Below are positions 1 to 10,513 of a DNA stretch of 64,000 nucleotides, in pieces. Both the position numbers and the translations under genes were made by a program. Source of the DNA: Allopusillimonas ginsengisoli. GTDB lineage: Bacteria; Pseudomonadota; Gammaproteobacteria; Burkholderiales; Burkholderiaceae_B. Under the pieces are notes generated by a model. It did not search any database. It was given only the letters and a program-made list of their open reading frames with translations, and was not told the DNA's origin. The stretch spans positions 62,001 to 126,000 of the forward strand of contig RAPG01000005.1 in assembly GCA_005239165.1 (NCBI GenBank). Reading direction: 5' to 3'. Every line of letters begins with the position of its first letter. Positions within the stretch are counted from its first letter, which is position 1.

Positions 1-432
1 GCCGTGCCCCGCGATATTGAAACCGAAGTTGGCCGTCTGGCCGACGTGTATCTGTATTCGGTTGATGACCTGGGTCGCATGGTGCAAAGCGGCACCGACG
101 CACGCCGCGCGGCAGTCGTGCAGGCCGAAGCCATCATCGATACGCGTGTGCAGCATTTTATGCATTGGCTGCAAACACGTGCGGTGGTGCCTGCCATTAT
201 TGATTTTCAGCAGGCTGCCGATCAGGTGCGCGAGAGCGAACTCGAACGTGCCCGTCGTATGCTGGCGCGGGGCGATGCGCCCGAGCTGGTCATAGAGCAA
301 CTAGCCCATGGCCTTACGCAAAAATACATGCATGGGCCTCTTGTGGCGCTAAATCGTACCGAAGACGACGAGCGCAAGCAATTGCTTAACCTGTTGCCGC
401 GTCTGCTTCCCCGCGTCGACCGCAGGCGTTAG
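1..432 (+). CDS. hemA: Glutamyl-tRNA reductase, C-terminal part (truncated by window edge)
   Basis: The gene runs in from before the window, so only the last 143 codons are visible. HemA reduces glutamyl-tRNA to glutamate-1-semialdehyde, the first committed step of haem synthesis by the C5 pathway. The visible part begins AVPRDIE, which matches the end of the NADPH-binding domain (A-x-PRDI-P/T-E-V). It continues into the helical dimerisation domain, ending [13 protein letters not shown]. The neighbour prfA follows after about 80 bp on the same strand; hemA-prfA-prmC is a classic proteobacterial order. The assignment is firm from the PRDIE motif plus context. Confidence 0.93.
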   Translation, partial: AVPRDIETEVGRLADVYLYSVDDLGRMVQSGTDARRAAVVQAEAIIDTRVQHFMHWLQTRAVVPAIIDFQQAADQVRESELERARRMLARGDAPELVIEQLAHGLTQKYMHGPLVALNRTEDDERKQLLNLLPRLLPRVDRRR

Positions 433-510
433 CGGCGCTGGCCTGTTCCAATAGCCGCCTGGCTGATGCTATTCTGCATCCGCCTCCATCACTGATTTAC
501 TCTTGTCCCT

Positions 511-1590
<1,080 letters not shown>

Positions 1591-1600
1591 GGCGAACCCT

Positions 1601-2467
1601 ATGGATACCTTGCGTGTTTTGCTGCGCGAAAACCGGCTGCCCCGCCTTGAAATGCGTATGCTCTGGCAACATGTGCTGCAAGTGCCTCGCTCCTGGCTTA
1701 TCGCGCATGACACTGATACGCTCGATCCAGAACACGTAACCCGCTACCGTCAGCTAGAGCGCCGGCGTCTGCTCGGTGAACCCATGGCCTATATTCTCGG
1801 GTATCGCGAATTTATGAGCCGAGAATTCCAGGTGACGCCTGATGTGCTTATTCCACGGCCCGAAACCGAGGTTCTGGTTGAAACGGCATTGAGCTGGCTG
1901 GGCGGTCGCCGCAGGCGCCAGGCTGACACGTTTCCGGCAGACGACGCCGCGGATGCAGGGCCAAGCGTGCTCGATCTGGGTACAGGTACCGGTGTCATAG
2001 CCATTTCGATGGCACTTGAGCACCCTGGAGTTCGTGTTACGGCCACCGATGCCAGCGCCGCAGCGCTGCGTGTCGCAAGAGAGAATGCAAAGTCTTTACG
2101 TGCTTCAGTCGAATTTTTGACGGGTAATTGGTACGATGCTCTTTCTGGCACAGCGCATAATGGCTTTGACCTTATTATTTCCAATCCGCCGTATATTGAC
2201 GCGTCTGATCCGCACCTCAGTCAGGGTGATTTGCGTTTTGAGCCGGGCATGGCCCTTACTGATGGTAAAAACGGCCTGTCAGCGCTCAAAATAATCAGTG
2301 CGGGCGCAGGTAAGTGGCTTAAAAAAGGCGGTGCGCTGTTTGTAGAGCATGGCTGGGTCCAGGCCGAAGCGGTGCGTGGCTTGCTGCGCGATGCCGGGTT
2401 TTCCGATGTCGACAGTGTGCCTGATCTTGCCGGTATCCCACGGGTTACCGGTGGTATTTATAATTGA
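1601..2467 (+). CDS. prmC: Release factor glutamine methyltransferase
   Basis: PrmC N5-methylates the Gln of the GGQ motif in RF1 and RF2 using S-adenosylmethionine. The 288-residue protein has an N-terminal helical domain (about 1-85), a SAM-binding motif VLDLGTGTG at 123-131 and the catalytic NPPY at 195-198. The reading frame is open further upstream to 1514, inside prfA, but the ATG at 1601 gives the expected length and the typical MDTLRxLL start; 10 bp separates it from the prfA stop. Translational coupling to prfA is likely. Confidence 0.96.
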   Translation: MDTLRVLLRENRLPRLEMRMLWQHVLQVPRSWLIAHDTDTLDPEHVTRYRQLERRRLLGEPMAYILGYREFMSREFQVTPDVLIPRPETEVLVETALSWLGGRRRRQADTFPADDAADAGPSVLDLGTGTGVIAISMALEHPGVRVTATDASAAALRVARENAKSLRASVEFLTGNWYDALSGTAHNGFDLIISNPPYIDASDPHLSQGDLRFEPGMALTDGKNGLSALKIISAGAGKWLKKGGALFVEHGWVQAEAVRGLLRDAGFSDVDSVPDLAGIPRVTGGIYN

Positions 2468-2491
2468 ATTTTTCCAGGAATCGAGATCATC

Positions 2492-2818
2492 ATGAGTGAC
2501 GTTCAAGACTTTATCCGTGAAACCGTTACAGGCAACCCTGTGGTTCTGTTCATGAAGGGCACGGCACAGGCACCCCAGTGTGGTTTTTCGGGTCGCGCCA
2601 TCCAGATTCTGCAAGCGTCTGGCGTCGGCAAGCTGGTAACAGTCAACGTGCTTGACGACGAAGAAGTGCGCGCGGGCATCAAAGAATTCGCCAATTGGCC
2701 CACCATTCCGCAGCTGTATGTCAATGGCGAGTTCATTGGCGGTTCCGACATCATTGCCGAAATGTATGAAAATGGTGAACTTGCGACGGCGCTGAAAGAA
2801 GCCGGTGCCGTTGCGTGA
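2492..2818 (+). CDS. grxD: Monothiol glutaredoxin, Grx4 type
   Basis: The 108-residue protein has the monothiol active site CGFS at 30-33, inside the family signature KGT...PQCGFS, and later [16 protein letters not shown], which carries the cis-Pro and glutathione-binding residues. CGFS glutaredoxins bind a [2Fe-2S] cluster as a glutathione-ligated dimer and pass it to target proteins, rather than acting mainly as disulfide reductases. It sits 24 bp after prmC on the same strand. Confidence 0.96.
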   Translation: MSDVQDFIRETVTGNPVVLFMKGTAQAPQCGFSGRAIQILQASGVGKLVTVNVLDDEEVRAGIKEFANWPTIPQLYVNGEFIGGSDIIAEMYENGELATALKEAGAVA

Positions 2819-2868
2819 TGGGCCACTGGCACATACACCTGTTCTGTACTCCTTAGGGCAGCACAGAT

Positions 2869-3504
2869 ATGGTTGATGATCATCGTGGCGGTTCCGGCAC
2901 AGGCGAGGCTGCGGCATCGCCATTGCGCGGTACCGCTGCGCGCCGTATCGTCATAGGCATAACGGGCGCCACAGGCGCTGTATATGCCGTACGTATGCTG
3001 CAGGTGCTGCGCACTTTGCCCGATATTGAGTCACACCTGGTGGTTTCGCCTCCAGGTGTGCTCAACATCAAGTACGAGCTCGGCCTGGATCGTAAACAGG
3101 TTTACGATTTGGCTGACAAGGTTTACAGCTTTCGCGACATAGGTGCCGCCTTGTCCAGCGGCGGCTTTGCCACGGCAGGCATGGTCGTCGTGCCGTGCTC
3201 AATGCGCACGCTGGCGGCGGTCGCGCATGGTTTTTCTGACAATCTCATCACTCGCGCGGCTGATGTCACTCTAAAAGAACGCAGACGACTAGTCATGATG
3301 GTGCGTGAAACACCGCTCAATCTGGCGCATTTGCGCAATATGACATCGGTGACCGAAATGGGTGGCATTATATTTCCGCCGCTTCCGGCGTTTTACCATC
3401 ACCCAAAAACACTCGATGAAATGGTAGATCACACCGTCGCCCGTGTGCTTGAGCTGTTCGACATCAGTGTCGACGGCCCGCATTGGGAAGGCATGGACGG
3501 CTGA
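2869..3504 (+). CDS. ubiX: Flavin prenyltransferase UbiX
   Basis: UbiX joins dimethylallyl monophosphate to FMN to make prenylated FMN, the cofactor of the UbiD decarboxylase in ubiquinone synthesis. The 211-residue protein has the Rossmann-like start RIVIGITGATGAVYAVRML (about 25-43), the C-S-M-R segment VVPCSMRTLAAVAHG and the RETPLNLAHLRNM phosphate-binding motif. It has an extra Gly/Ala-rich N-terminal tail of about 24 residues ahead of the conserved core; no later ATG exists before the core, so the ATG at 2869 is used. It ends the hemA-prfA-prmC-grxD-ubiX run. Confidence 0.95.
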   Translation: MVDDHRGGSGTGEAAASPLRGTAARRIVIGITGATGAVYAVRMLQVLRTLPDIESHLVVSPPGVLNIKYELGLDRKQVYDLADKVYSFRDIGAALSSGGFATAGMVVVPCSMRTLAAVAHGFSDNLITRAADVTLKERRRLVMMVRETPLNLAHLRNMTSVTEMGGIIFPPLPAFYHHPKTLDEMVDHTVARVLELFDISVDGPHWEGMDG

Positions 3505-3712
3505 GCCGGGCATTTTCGAAATCATTCCGGTCCAACCCGGCGCTTATAAAAAAACAGGCCCTGCAGCCATCGCGGCACAGAGCGTTGTTTTTTTTGTGTG
3601 CGGAGGTGTCTACTCCATTAGGCTCCTGGGTCTGTATAAATGACCAGCCGAAGGCGGCTGCCTATGTGCATCGGGCTTCTCGCACCCGTGCACACAGACA
3701 TATTCCATCAGT
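3505..3712. other. Convergent intergenic gap with a small hairpin
   Basis: This 208-bp gap lies between ubiX (+) and the MscS gene (-), which converge. A short GC hairpin CAGCCG-AAG-CGGCTG sits near 3644-3659, and T/A runs lie at 3545-3600. It could terminate either gene but is not a textbook intrinsic terminator. I see no gene here; open frames crossing it are shadows of its neighbours. Confidence 0.4.
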
Positions 3713-6226
3713 TTACGTTGCGTCGGGTGTCAGCGGCCGCATGGTCTGCCCGGGTGGCGGCTCCTTGCCTACCGACGACTTCAACGCTTCTACCGCGTGC
3801 ACTTCGGCAGGCGCGGCATAGCCGTCTTTGTCACGCCCAAAGTGCAGGACGGTTTGCGGATAGGGCAATTCAATGCCAGCGGCATCAAAGCGTTCTTTGA
3901 CCAGGCGGTTGAAGGCGCGCTGTACGGCCCATTGATTGCCAGGCGTTGTTTTGATCAGCACCCGGATGGTAAAGCCTCGCTCATTAAGTGCGGTGACCCC
4001 GGGTATATCGATATTCGACATAACCTCTTTGGACAAGGTGGGGTTTTTCATCAGGTCCTGGAAGGCGAGCTCAAGCTGGGCAATAGCCTCGTCCACGCTT
4101 TCGCGATGCGCGATATTGTATTCGCCATAATGATAGCCAAAGTCGCGAGTATGATTAGATACACGGTCGATGACTGAAAACGGGATCAGATGATAGCCTC
4201 CGTCCAGTGAGCGTATTACGACCGAGCGTATCGTTATTTTTTCTACCGTACCAAACAAGCCCGCCACCTCGACGATGTCGTTCTGGTTCATGCCGTTTTC
4301 AAGCTGGATGAAGATGCCGGTAATGACGTCCTGCACCAGTTTTTGTGCGCCAAAACCAATGGCCAGGCCTGCAACACCCGCACCGGCGATCAGTGGCCCA
4401 ATGTTGATGCCAATCTGCGAGAGCAGAATCAATATCGTCATGGTGCCAATTAAAATAGCGGCTGCGTTGCGAAAGAGCATAAGTAGCGTTTTCTGACGCT
4501 CAGTGACCTGGCGCCGGCTGGCACCGCTGCCGGTAAGCCGGTGTTCGATCAGGCTGGCGACGACGGTCCAGCTGAGAGCCGCAAGTCCAAGAATGAGGCC
4601 GATGCGCACCAGATGAGTAATAACGCTCTGCCCGCTTTTTGATTCGAGCCAACCGGCCAGGTCGAAGGCATGCCAGGCGTCAAGCACGACGAGAGAAACG
4701 ATGATGAGAATCAGCAGCCGCAGAGACCTGAGAAAGGCGGGCACGTAAGAATTGACGCGCGCTTCAAGCGAGGGCACAGCATCGCGCCACCGGTGCGGAA
4801 GCGACAAATGCCGTTCAAGCAACTTGGTCAGTGCAGCGGCCAGCAATACGCCTGCGCCAATGCTGATGGCAGATTGCAGGGTTGCTCTGCCCATAAATCT
4901 GAGTGCTTCTTGCTGCGCAATCTGACTGACAATAAGCAGAACGGTGAAATAAAGAATGGCGACGATATGCCATACGCGTGCCAGCACCCGGGTCAGTGTG
5001 CCGAATATGGCGGCGCTGGCCTGATCGGCGTGGCGCAGTAGGCCGGCACGTACTGTCTTGCGGTTTTTCCAGACAACCCCTACCGCATACACATACACGC
5101 CCAGCATGATGATCAGGCCGACGATATGTGAAACAGACTCAGGGAAGAGGGTGTTTGCGAGTGGAACAATGAACAGCAGGGCGTAGCCTGTTGCGGTGAT
5201 AAGCCGCGAAATCCACAGATTCCAGTAATTTGCCGCCTCGGGAGAAAGCGGTAATAGCCGCAATTGGTCATAGCGTGTGGCAAACAGGCCGCGCGAAAGT
5301 GCCTTAACCGCTTCAACCATGACAAAGGCATTGATGAATTCAAATGCGAAGAGACTGGTGCTGCCGGTGCCGGCCAACGACAGTGTGACTGTATAGCCGG
5401 CGAGAGCGGCGAGCAGTGTCGCGGAAATATCAATGCCCAGTGCTGCGGCAACACCTATAAGCTTGCGACTGAGTGCGATGTGTTTGAAGCGATGCTGGCC
5501 TGGTCCTTCTGGCTCTTTAATGGCGGGGCCATGCGCAACTTCTTCTATCGTTGGTTCTGCTGCATTCTCGGTGGCGAGGGTTCTGTCTGCGCGTTGGTGC
5601 GGGACAGGCTCGTCGTTTGTGGTATGCGCCGCGTGCTGCTCAGTTTTGGCGTCACGTCTGATCCACACGTTTAGCCAGGAGAAGCCGAATCTGGCCAACA
5701 GGCGCAAAATAATATAGCTGATCAGCACCGTTGCCAGGGCAAGAGCCAGAACGTTCAGCGCACCGCTCCATCTGTGCAGCCCTGAGTCGGCAACGGGAGA
5801 ACCCGTTGCCAGGCCGGCAACCACGGAGGCTGTTTCTGAAAAATCACCAGCCAGACCGGCTAAAAAGGTGTCGATGGAGTCGGCCAGACGCTGCGATAGC
5901 GAAGGGACACCGGTATCGGCCTTGTTTGCAGTATCGGCAGTGCTTTTGTCGCTTTTGGCTGATGTGTCTTCCGATGCCAGGGCGCGCAACTTATCCACGA
6001 GCTGGTCGCGTGCTTTGTCATTTTCAAGCAAATCCGCCAGCGCGGTGTAGGACGTTGCCTCCGCCGGGGCAGACTTCGCTGTGGTTTGGGCGTAGCTGTT
6101 ACCGGCAAGAAGGGAGGCGAGCACGCACGACAGAACCAGAAAGGCTGTGAGCAGGCGCCGGCTTAGCGTGAGGTAGGCCGCATTCGGGTTCACCAGGGCG
6201 TCTCCTGTGGACATTGATGTAAGCAT
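3713..6226 (-). CDS. Large MscS-family mechanosensitive channel (YbiO-like)
   Basis: The 837-residue protein is far longer than E. coli MscS (286) and resembles the YbiO class of moderate-conductance channels. It has a signal-peptide-like N terminus (SRRLLTAFLVLSCVLASLLAG...AQ), a periplasmic segment, then many hydrophobic helices. The MscS pore helix and beta domain lie near residue 620 (GVAGLAIGFGAQKLVQD, then FIQLENG...GTVEKITIRSVVIRS...IPFSVI). It should open on membrane tension during hypo-osmotic shock and vent solutes. A second ATG at 6214 is a possible start. The YbiO assignment is by architecture and motif, not by alignment. Confidence 0.88.
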   Translation of the reverse strand: MLTSMSTGDALVNPNAAYLTLSRRLLTAFLVLSCVLASLLAGNSYAQTTAKSAPAEATSYTALADLLENDKARDQLVDKLRALASEDTSAKSDKSTADTANKADTGVPSLSQRLADSIDTFLAGLAGDFSETASVVAGLATGSPVADSGLHRWSGALNVLALALATVLISYIILRLLARFGFSWLNVWIRRDAKTEQHAAHTTNDEPVPHQRADRTLATENAAEPTIEEVAHGPAIKEPEGPGQHRFKHIALSRKLIGVAAALGIDISATLLAALAGYTVTLSLAGTGSTSLFAFEFINAFVMVEAVKALSRGLFATRYDQLRLLPLSPEAANYWNLWISRLITATGYALLFIVPLANTLFPESVSHIVGLIIMLGVYVYAVGVVWKNRKTVRAGLLRHADQASAAIFGTLTRVLARVWHIVAILYFTVLLIVSQIAQQEALRFMGRATLQSAISIGAGVLLAAALTKLLERHLSLPHRWRDAVPSLEARVNSYVPAFLRSLRLLILIIVSLVVLDAWHAFDLAGWLESKSGQSVITHLVRIGLILGLAALSWTVVASLIEHRLTGSGASRRQVTERQKTLLMLFRNAAAILIGTMTILILLSQIGINIGPLIAGAGVAGLAIGFGAQKLVQDVITGIFIQLENGMNQNDIVEVAGLFGTVEKITIRSVVIRSLDGGYHLIPFSVIDRVSNHTRDFGYHYGEYNIAHRESVDEAIAQLELAFQDLMKNPTLSKEVMSNIDIPGVTALNERGFTIRVLIKTTPGNQWAVQRAFNRLVKERFDAAGIELPYPQTVLHFGRDKDGYAAPAEVHAVEALKSSVGKEPPPGQTMRPLTPDAT

Positions 6227-6234
6227 AAATGAAA

Positions 6235-6265
6235 AAAAGCACGTGAAGGGCGTGCTTTTCTTTTA
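6235..6265 (-). terminator. Intrinsic terminator downstream of ttcA
   Basis: On the minus strand a 9-bp perfect stem AAAAGCACG / CGTGCTTTT with a 7-nt loop is followed by a T run (the + strand shows the A-run at 6232-6238). It lies between the ttcA stop (6294) and the MscS start (6226), so it separates the folB-ttcA unit from the channel gene. Confidence 0.8.
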
Positions 6266-6293
6266 AAAGGGTAACACTGGCAGCCTATGGTTG

Positions 6294-7271
6294 TCAGCGA
6301 CGTAGGTCGGTAATGGCGATGACTCGACGGTGGGCCGGGGTGTCATCCATGCCGGCATCATCAGTGGGCGTGCCTGTCGGCAGGTCATCGAACTGTTCGG
6401 AGTCAAACGCCTTGTCGCCGTGTTCACTGGCTACACCGTTGGCCATGATGCCCGCGAAGTCGAACAGGTCGCGATCCATCAGATGGCTGGGAACCACACG
6501 CGTCAGGGCGCCGAAGATATTCCATGAGCGCCCTGGAAACTTCTTGTCCCACTCAGCGATAAGACGGCTGACTTCAACGCGCTTGAGGTTTTCTTGTGTT
6601 CCGCAGAGGTTGCACGGGATGATGGGAAACTGCTTCTGGGCGGCATACGTAATAATGTCCTTCTCGGACACGTAGGCCAGCGGGCGAATGACGATATGCT
6701 CTCCATTGTCTGACATCAGCTTGGGCGGCATGGCTTTCATGCGGCCACCGTAGAACAGGTTCAGAAAAAAGGTCGCCAGAATGTCGTCGCGATGGTGGCC
6801 CAGCGCGATTTTAGTAGCGCCCAGTTCGCTGGCGACGCGGTACAAAATGCCACGCCGCAGTCGCGAACACAGCGAGCACATGGTTTTGCCCTCTGGGATG
6901 ACACGCGTTACAACCGAATAGGTGTCCTGGGTTTCTATGTGAAACGGCACCCCTAGCGAGCCCAGGTATTGGGGCAGCACGTGGTCAGGAAAACCGGGCT
7001 GTTTCTGGTCGAGGTTGACCGCCACAATTTCAAAGTTGATTGGCGCGCGTGCCTTCAGTGTAAGCAGCATATCGAGCAGCGTGTAAGAGTCTTTGCCTCC
7101 CGACAAACAGACCATGACTTTGTCGCCGTCTTCGATCATGCCAAAGTCTGCGATGGCGCGGCCTGTTTCGCGAAGCAGGCGTTTGGCCAGCTTGTTCTGG
7201 TCAGTGCGCTGTTTTTGCTCGCTGCGGCTAGCAGGGTGCGCCGGGGCGCTGGTATCGGTATGTGCGTGCAT
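6294..7271 (-). CDS. ttcA: tRNA 2-thiocytidine biosynthesis protein TtcA
   Basis: TtcA thiolates cytidine 32 of certain tRNAs, using ATP to activate the base and an Fe-S cluster. The protein has the PP-loop SGGKDS at about residue 54 and two CxxC pairs (CSLC in [11 protein letters not shown] and CNLC in [14 protein letters not shown]), as expected. The frame is open up to 7343, but that would overlap folB; the ATG at 7271 (MHAHTD) lies just 4 nt past the folB stop and gives 325 residues, consistent with the family. It forms an operon with folB. Confidence 0.95.
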   Translation of the reverse strand: MHAHTDTSAPAHPASRSEQKQRTDQNKLAKRLLRETGRAIADFGMIEDGDKVMVCLSGGKDSYTLLDMLLTLKARAPINFEIVAVNLDQKQPGFPDHVLPQYLGSLGVPFHIETQDTYSVVTRVIPEGKTMCSLCSRLRRGILYRVASELGATKIALGHHRDDILATFFLNLFYGGRMKAMPPKLMSDNGEHIVIRPLAYVSEKDIITYAAQKQFPIIPCNLCGTQENLKRVEVSRLIAEWDKKFPGRSWNIFGALTRVVPSHLMDRDLFDFAGIMANGVASEHGDKAFDSEQFDDLPTGTPTDDAGMDDTPAHRRVIAITDLRR

Positions 7272-7275
7272 GAGA

Positions 7276-7650
7276 TTATGTGGGGGCGTTTTGGCGGCTT
7301 CTTTGCAGCTCGATGCCAACAGACGCGCAGTCTGAAAATGCAAGCGGTTTGCTGATGCGGATTCTTACTTGCTGTACAGTCGGAAACTCTGTCAGTATGC
7401 GGTTTACCACGCGCTCGCTCAAGGTTTCGAGCAGGTTGACATGCGCCCGTGTGCACTCGTCAACGATCGCGTTGCGCAACAGCCGGTAATCGAGCACCGT
7501 CTGAATATTCTGATCATGCACCTCTTGGGTGACATCAACGTCGAATTCGGCGTCAATATGCAGCGGCTGGGTGGCACGCAATTCGTGCTCAAGAATGCCA
7601 ATGTGTGCGTCGAGTGCAAGCTGCGAAAAATATATGCGTCGTGTGGGCAT
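7276..7650 (-). CDS. folB: Dihydroneopterin aldolase
   Basis: FolB splits 7,8-dihydroneopterin to 6-hydroxymethyl-dihydropterin and glycolaldehyde in folate synthesis. The 124-residue protein shows the family pattern: IGILEHE near 17-23, [11 protein letters not shown] near 52-62, and [14 protein letters not shown] near 73-86, which contains the conserved Glu. The frame is open back to 7842, but [11 protein letters not shown] (ATG at 7650) gives the standard length of about 120 residues; the upstream extension only mirrors the divergent oxidoreductase gene. It sits immediately upstream of ttcA. Confidence 0.92.
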   Translation of the reverse strand: MPTRRIYFSQLALDAHIGILEHELRATQPLHIDAEFDVDVTQEVHDQNIQTVLDYRLLRNAIVDECTRAHVNLLETLSERVVNRILTEFPTVQQVRIRISKPLAFSDCASVGIELQRSRQNAPT

Positions 7651-7695
7651 GAAATCAGCCTTGTAGAATAGGCTTAATTGTATGTTGGAATTTGC

Positions 7696-8592
7696 ATGCA
7701 CGCAGAAAACACTATCTACGATGCGGCCATAGTCGGCGGTGGCCCGGCAGGCGTGTCTTGCGCGGTCTGGCTTGCGCGTCTGGGCCTGGCGCCAGTTCTG
7801 GTCGAGCGAGGTCCCGCCATAGGCGGTCTTTGTCTGAGCCACTCTTTTGCTGATAACTGGAACGCATCACTGCCAGGTTTTACCGGTCCTCAGGTGGCCG
7901 AGAACCTGGCTCTAAGCCTTGAGCAGGCTGCTGTGCCCATCTTGCTGTCCAGTGCGGCCGAGCGTGCCGTGGCCGTTGCCGTCGGCTATGAACTCTATGT
8001 TGCGGGCCAAACGGCTCCCTTGCTTGCCCGCCATCTGGTGTTGGCAACAGGCGTGCGCGCCCGCACACTGCCCCAGTGTGAAGGTATAGAGGCGCAAGGT
8101 ATTCTGGTGGGCCCTGGCACCCATATTGTTTCGCAAGCGTTTCAGGGAAAACGCGTGGCGGTCCTGGGCGGCGGCGACAATGCTTTTGAAAATGCCCTGT
8201 ATGCCATAGAACATGGCGCTGAAGTGGATTTGTACGCGCGCACCGTCAGGGCGCAGCATCAGTTTGTCCGGCTGTTTCCCGGCAGTTCTGTCAATGTCGG
8301 GCCGTACCAGGTTAGTCCTGCGGCCCGGCGCGTCAATGACAAAACCTATGATCTGATCATGGTTTTTTATGGCTGGGAGCCCTGCATGCAATTTGCCGGC
8401 GCGCTGAATCTGCGCCGCAGCGCGCGCGGGTTTATCGCCACCGACATGGAAACCGCCCAGACCAGCGTGCCAGGCGTATATGCCATTGGCGAGGTCGCCC
8501 AGCGATTGCACCCCTGCGTCGTAACGGCGCTGGCCGACGGCGTGACAGCAGCCAAGGCCATACAGGCGCGCACCGAGGCGGCCTGTCGGTAG
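7696..8592 (+). CDS. FAD-dependent NAD(P)H oxidoreductase, thioredoxin-reductase-like fold
   Basis: The 298-residue protein carries an FAD-binding dinucleotide motif VGGGPAGVSCAVWLARLG near the N terminus, a second NAD(P)H motif AVLGGGDNAFENALYAIEHGAEV near residue 155, and a C-terminal FAD segment VPGVYAIGEVA. This is the layout of thioredoxin reductase or ferredoxin-NADP reductase type enzymes. The redox CxxC of true thioredoxin reductases is absent, so the electron acceptor is probably not thioredoxin. A TTG at 7678 is an alternative start. It is divergent from folB with a 45-bp gap. Confidence 0.85.
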   Translation: MHAENTIYDAAIVGGGPAGVSCAVWLARLGLAPVLVERGPAIGGLCLSHSFADNWNASLPGFTGPQVAENLALSLEQAAVPILLSSAAERAVAVAVGYELYVAGQTAPLLARHLVLATGVRARTLPQCEGIEAQGILVGPGTHIVSQAFQGKRVAVLGGGDNAFENALYAIEHGAEVDLYARTVRAQHQFVRLFPGSSVNVGPYQVSPAARRVNDKTYDLIMVFYGWEPCMQFAGALNLRRSARGFIATDMETAQTSVPGVYAIGEVAQRLHPCVVTALADGVTAAKAIQARTEAACR

Positions 8593-8601
8593 TTCAAGGT
8601 G

Positions 8602-8649
8602 CCTGCATCGGCTCCTACGTCAGCACCTACATCGGCACCAGCATCGGTG
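8602..8649. repeat. 12-bp tandem repeat, about 4 copies, between convergent genes
   Basis: Degenerate units of the form CCTACATCGGCA / CCTACGTCAGCA / CCAGCATCGGTG follow each other directly after the oxidoreductase stop at 8592 and before the peptidase stop at 8686. The repeats would encode a Pro-Thr-Ser-Ala pattern, but no start or signal supports a gene. Confidence 0.55.
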
Positions 8650-8685
8650 GTGCCGGGGAGCACAGGCCGGGTGAAACTAGAGGCG

Positions 8686-10479
8686 TCAAGACGCTGGCAC
8701 TTCTTCTATGCGTTCAAGCGTGCATTGCGTCGCGACTGGCTCGCGCAATGCGGCCGTAAACACGCGCAGCTCGTCCCGACGGAACACATGCACCTTTACC
8801 CTGTCGCCGGGCTGGTAGGCGGCGAGCAGCCCGTCCAGCGAAGCAGGGTCAGACACGCGCAGCCCATTGACAGCCACCAATGTGTCGCCCGCCGAGATGC
8901 CCGCTGCATGCGCGGCGCCATTCTCCAGAACCGTGCTGATCCGTGTTTCGCCGTGTTCCGCGCGCACCCGGATATCCAGGGCAGGCAGGGGCGAGGCGGG
9001 TGCCCAGTTCATGGCAAAGCCTTGCGCAGTAAACAGTGTGTGCAGGGGAACGTCTTCGCGGCCCCATACATAGTGCTCAATGAAGGATGACGCATCAACA
9101 CCCGTCGCATCCAAGATGATTTGCTGCATGGCGTTTTCAGCCAGACCCTTTGCGGCTCCGTTTTGGTAAAAATCGCGACCAAAGCGGTCCCACATCAGGA
9201 GCATGACATCGTCTAGCGACCGCTGGCCGTTGGTTTCATTGCGAATGAGCAAGTCCAGGCCCAACGCAATCAACGAACCCTTGGTGTAGTAACTGACCAG
9301 CGCGTTGGGTGAGTTTTCGTCCTGCTTGTAAAAGCGCGTCCAGCTGTCAAACGAGCTTTCTGCCACACTTTGCTTGGTGCGGCCAGGCGTGCTGTGCACG
9401 GAGGCAATCACCTTGCCCAGCATGCGCAGATAGTCGGTTTCCGTGACAACGCCTGAGCGCAAAAGCATCAGATCGTCGTAATAGGAAGTAAAGCCTTCAA
9501 AGACCCACAGCAGGGTGGTGTGATTAGGCCTGTCGAATCGGTACGGTGCAAATGCAGCGGGTTTGATGCGTTTGATGTTCCAGGTGTGGAAGTACTCATG
9601 GCTTACCAGGCCCAGAAAGGTCTGGTATCCCGTCCCGGCGTCTGCGCGGCCCAGTACAGGCAGGTCGCGACGCCCGGCCATGAGGGCCGTGGAAGCACGA
9701 TGTTCAAGCCCGCCATAGCCGTCGTCAGTGACCATGGTCATGAATACATAACGGTCTGAGCTGTCGAGAAACGGCGCCTTCTTGCTTTCGGGATCAAAGA
9801 ATGCGATCTGAGCGGCGCATATGCGCTTTACGTCAGCGACGATGCGCTTAAGGTCGAGGTTGGGCGCCACGCCTGTAAAGACCAGTTCGTGCAGGGCGCC
9901 ATGAACGCGAAACCGTGCCACTTGCGGCAGGCCCATCTCAACAGGGTGGTCGACCAGTGCGTCGTAGTTGGGTGCGGCATACATGCCAAACCCATTGCGC
10001 CGCGCGGCCTGGGGGTGGCCCGTTGCTTCGGGCAGGCTGGTGTATACACGCCAGCTGCGCGCCTGGGTGCGGGGGGGCGGACACAGACGTACATGACAGA
10101 GCTGGTGCTCCTGGCCTTTTACCGAAAGAAAAACGCTGGTGCCATTGAAGAAGGCATGCGTTTCGTCGACATGAGCGCTGCGCACCGAGAGATCCCACGC
10201 GTAAATCGTGTAGTCGATCACCAGCGGCCCGTCGCAGGGCGCGCATTGCCAGGCGTGTGTCGATGACTTGCTGATGGCAACGGCCTTGCCTGCGCTGTGT
10301 GCGCGTATGGTTTCCACCTGTCTGGAGAAATCTCGAATAAGATAACTGCCAGGTATCCAGGCGGGCATTGCCAGTATCTGGCCTTTGGGGTCAGGGCTCT
10401 GGATAGTGAGGCTGATATCAAGTCGATGGCCTGCCAGGTCGCAAGGCGTTACGGTATAAAGTACATATTCGTTTTTCAT
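8686..10479 (-). CDS. M61 family peptidase (glycyl aminopeptidase type) with C-terminal PDZ domain
   Basis: The 597-residue protein has the zinc-binding HExxH motif as VSHEYFHTWNIKRIKP in the middle of the chain, the M61 signature, after a beta-rich N-terminal domain (MPAWIPGSYLIRDFSRQVE is also typical). Residues about 500-580 form a PDZ domain (LDIRVRAEHGETRISTVLENGAAHAAGISAGDTLVAVNG). No signal peptide is visible, so it is probably cytoplasmic. M61 enzymes cleave N-terminal Gly and Ala peptides; the substrate here is unknown. Its start is only 34 bp from the divergent enoyl-CoA hydratase start. Confidence 0.92.
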   Translation of the reverse strand: MKNEYVLYTVTPCDLAGHRLDISLTIQSPDPKGQILAMPAWIPGSYLIRDFSRQVETIRAHSAGKAVAISKSSTHAWQCAPCDGPLVIDYTIYAWDLSVRSAHVDETHAFFNGTSVFLSVKGQEHQLCHVRLCPPPRTQARSWRVYTSLPEATGHPQAARRNGFGMYAAPNYDALVDHPVEMGLPQVARFRVHGALHELVFTGVAPNLDLKRIVADVKRICAAQIAFFDPESKKAPFLDSSDRYVFMTMVTDDGYGGLEHRASTALMAGRRDLPVLGRADAGTGYQTFLGLVSHEYFHTWNIKRIKPAAFAPYRFDRPNHTTLLWVFEGFTSYYDDLMLLRSGVVTETDYLRMLGKVIASVHSTPGRTKQSVAESSFDSWTRFYKQDENSPNALVSYYTKGSLIALGLDLLIRNETNGQRSLDDVMLLMWDRFGRDFYQNGAAKGLAENAMQQIILDATGVDASSFIEHYVWGREDVPLHTLFTAQGFAMNWAPASPLPALDIRVRAEHGETRISTVLENGAAHAAGISAGDTLVAVNGLRVSDPASLDGLLAAYQPGDRVKVHVFRRDELRVFTAALREPVATQCTLERIEEVPAS

Positions 10480-10513
10480 GGCTCTATATTAATTAACTTT
10501 TCAAGGAGACGGC

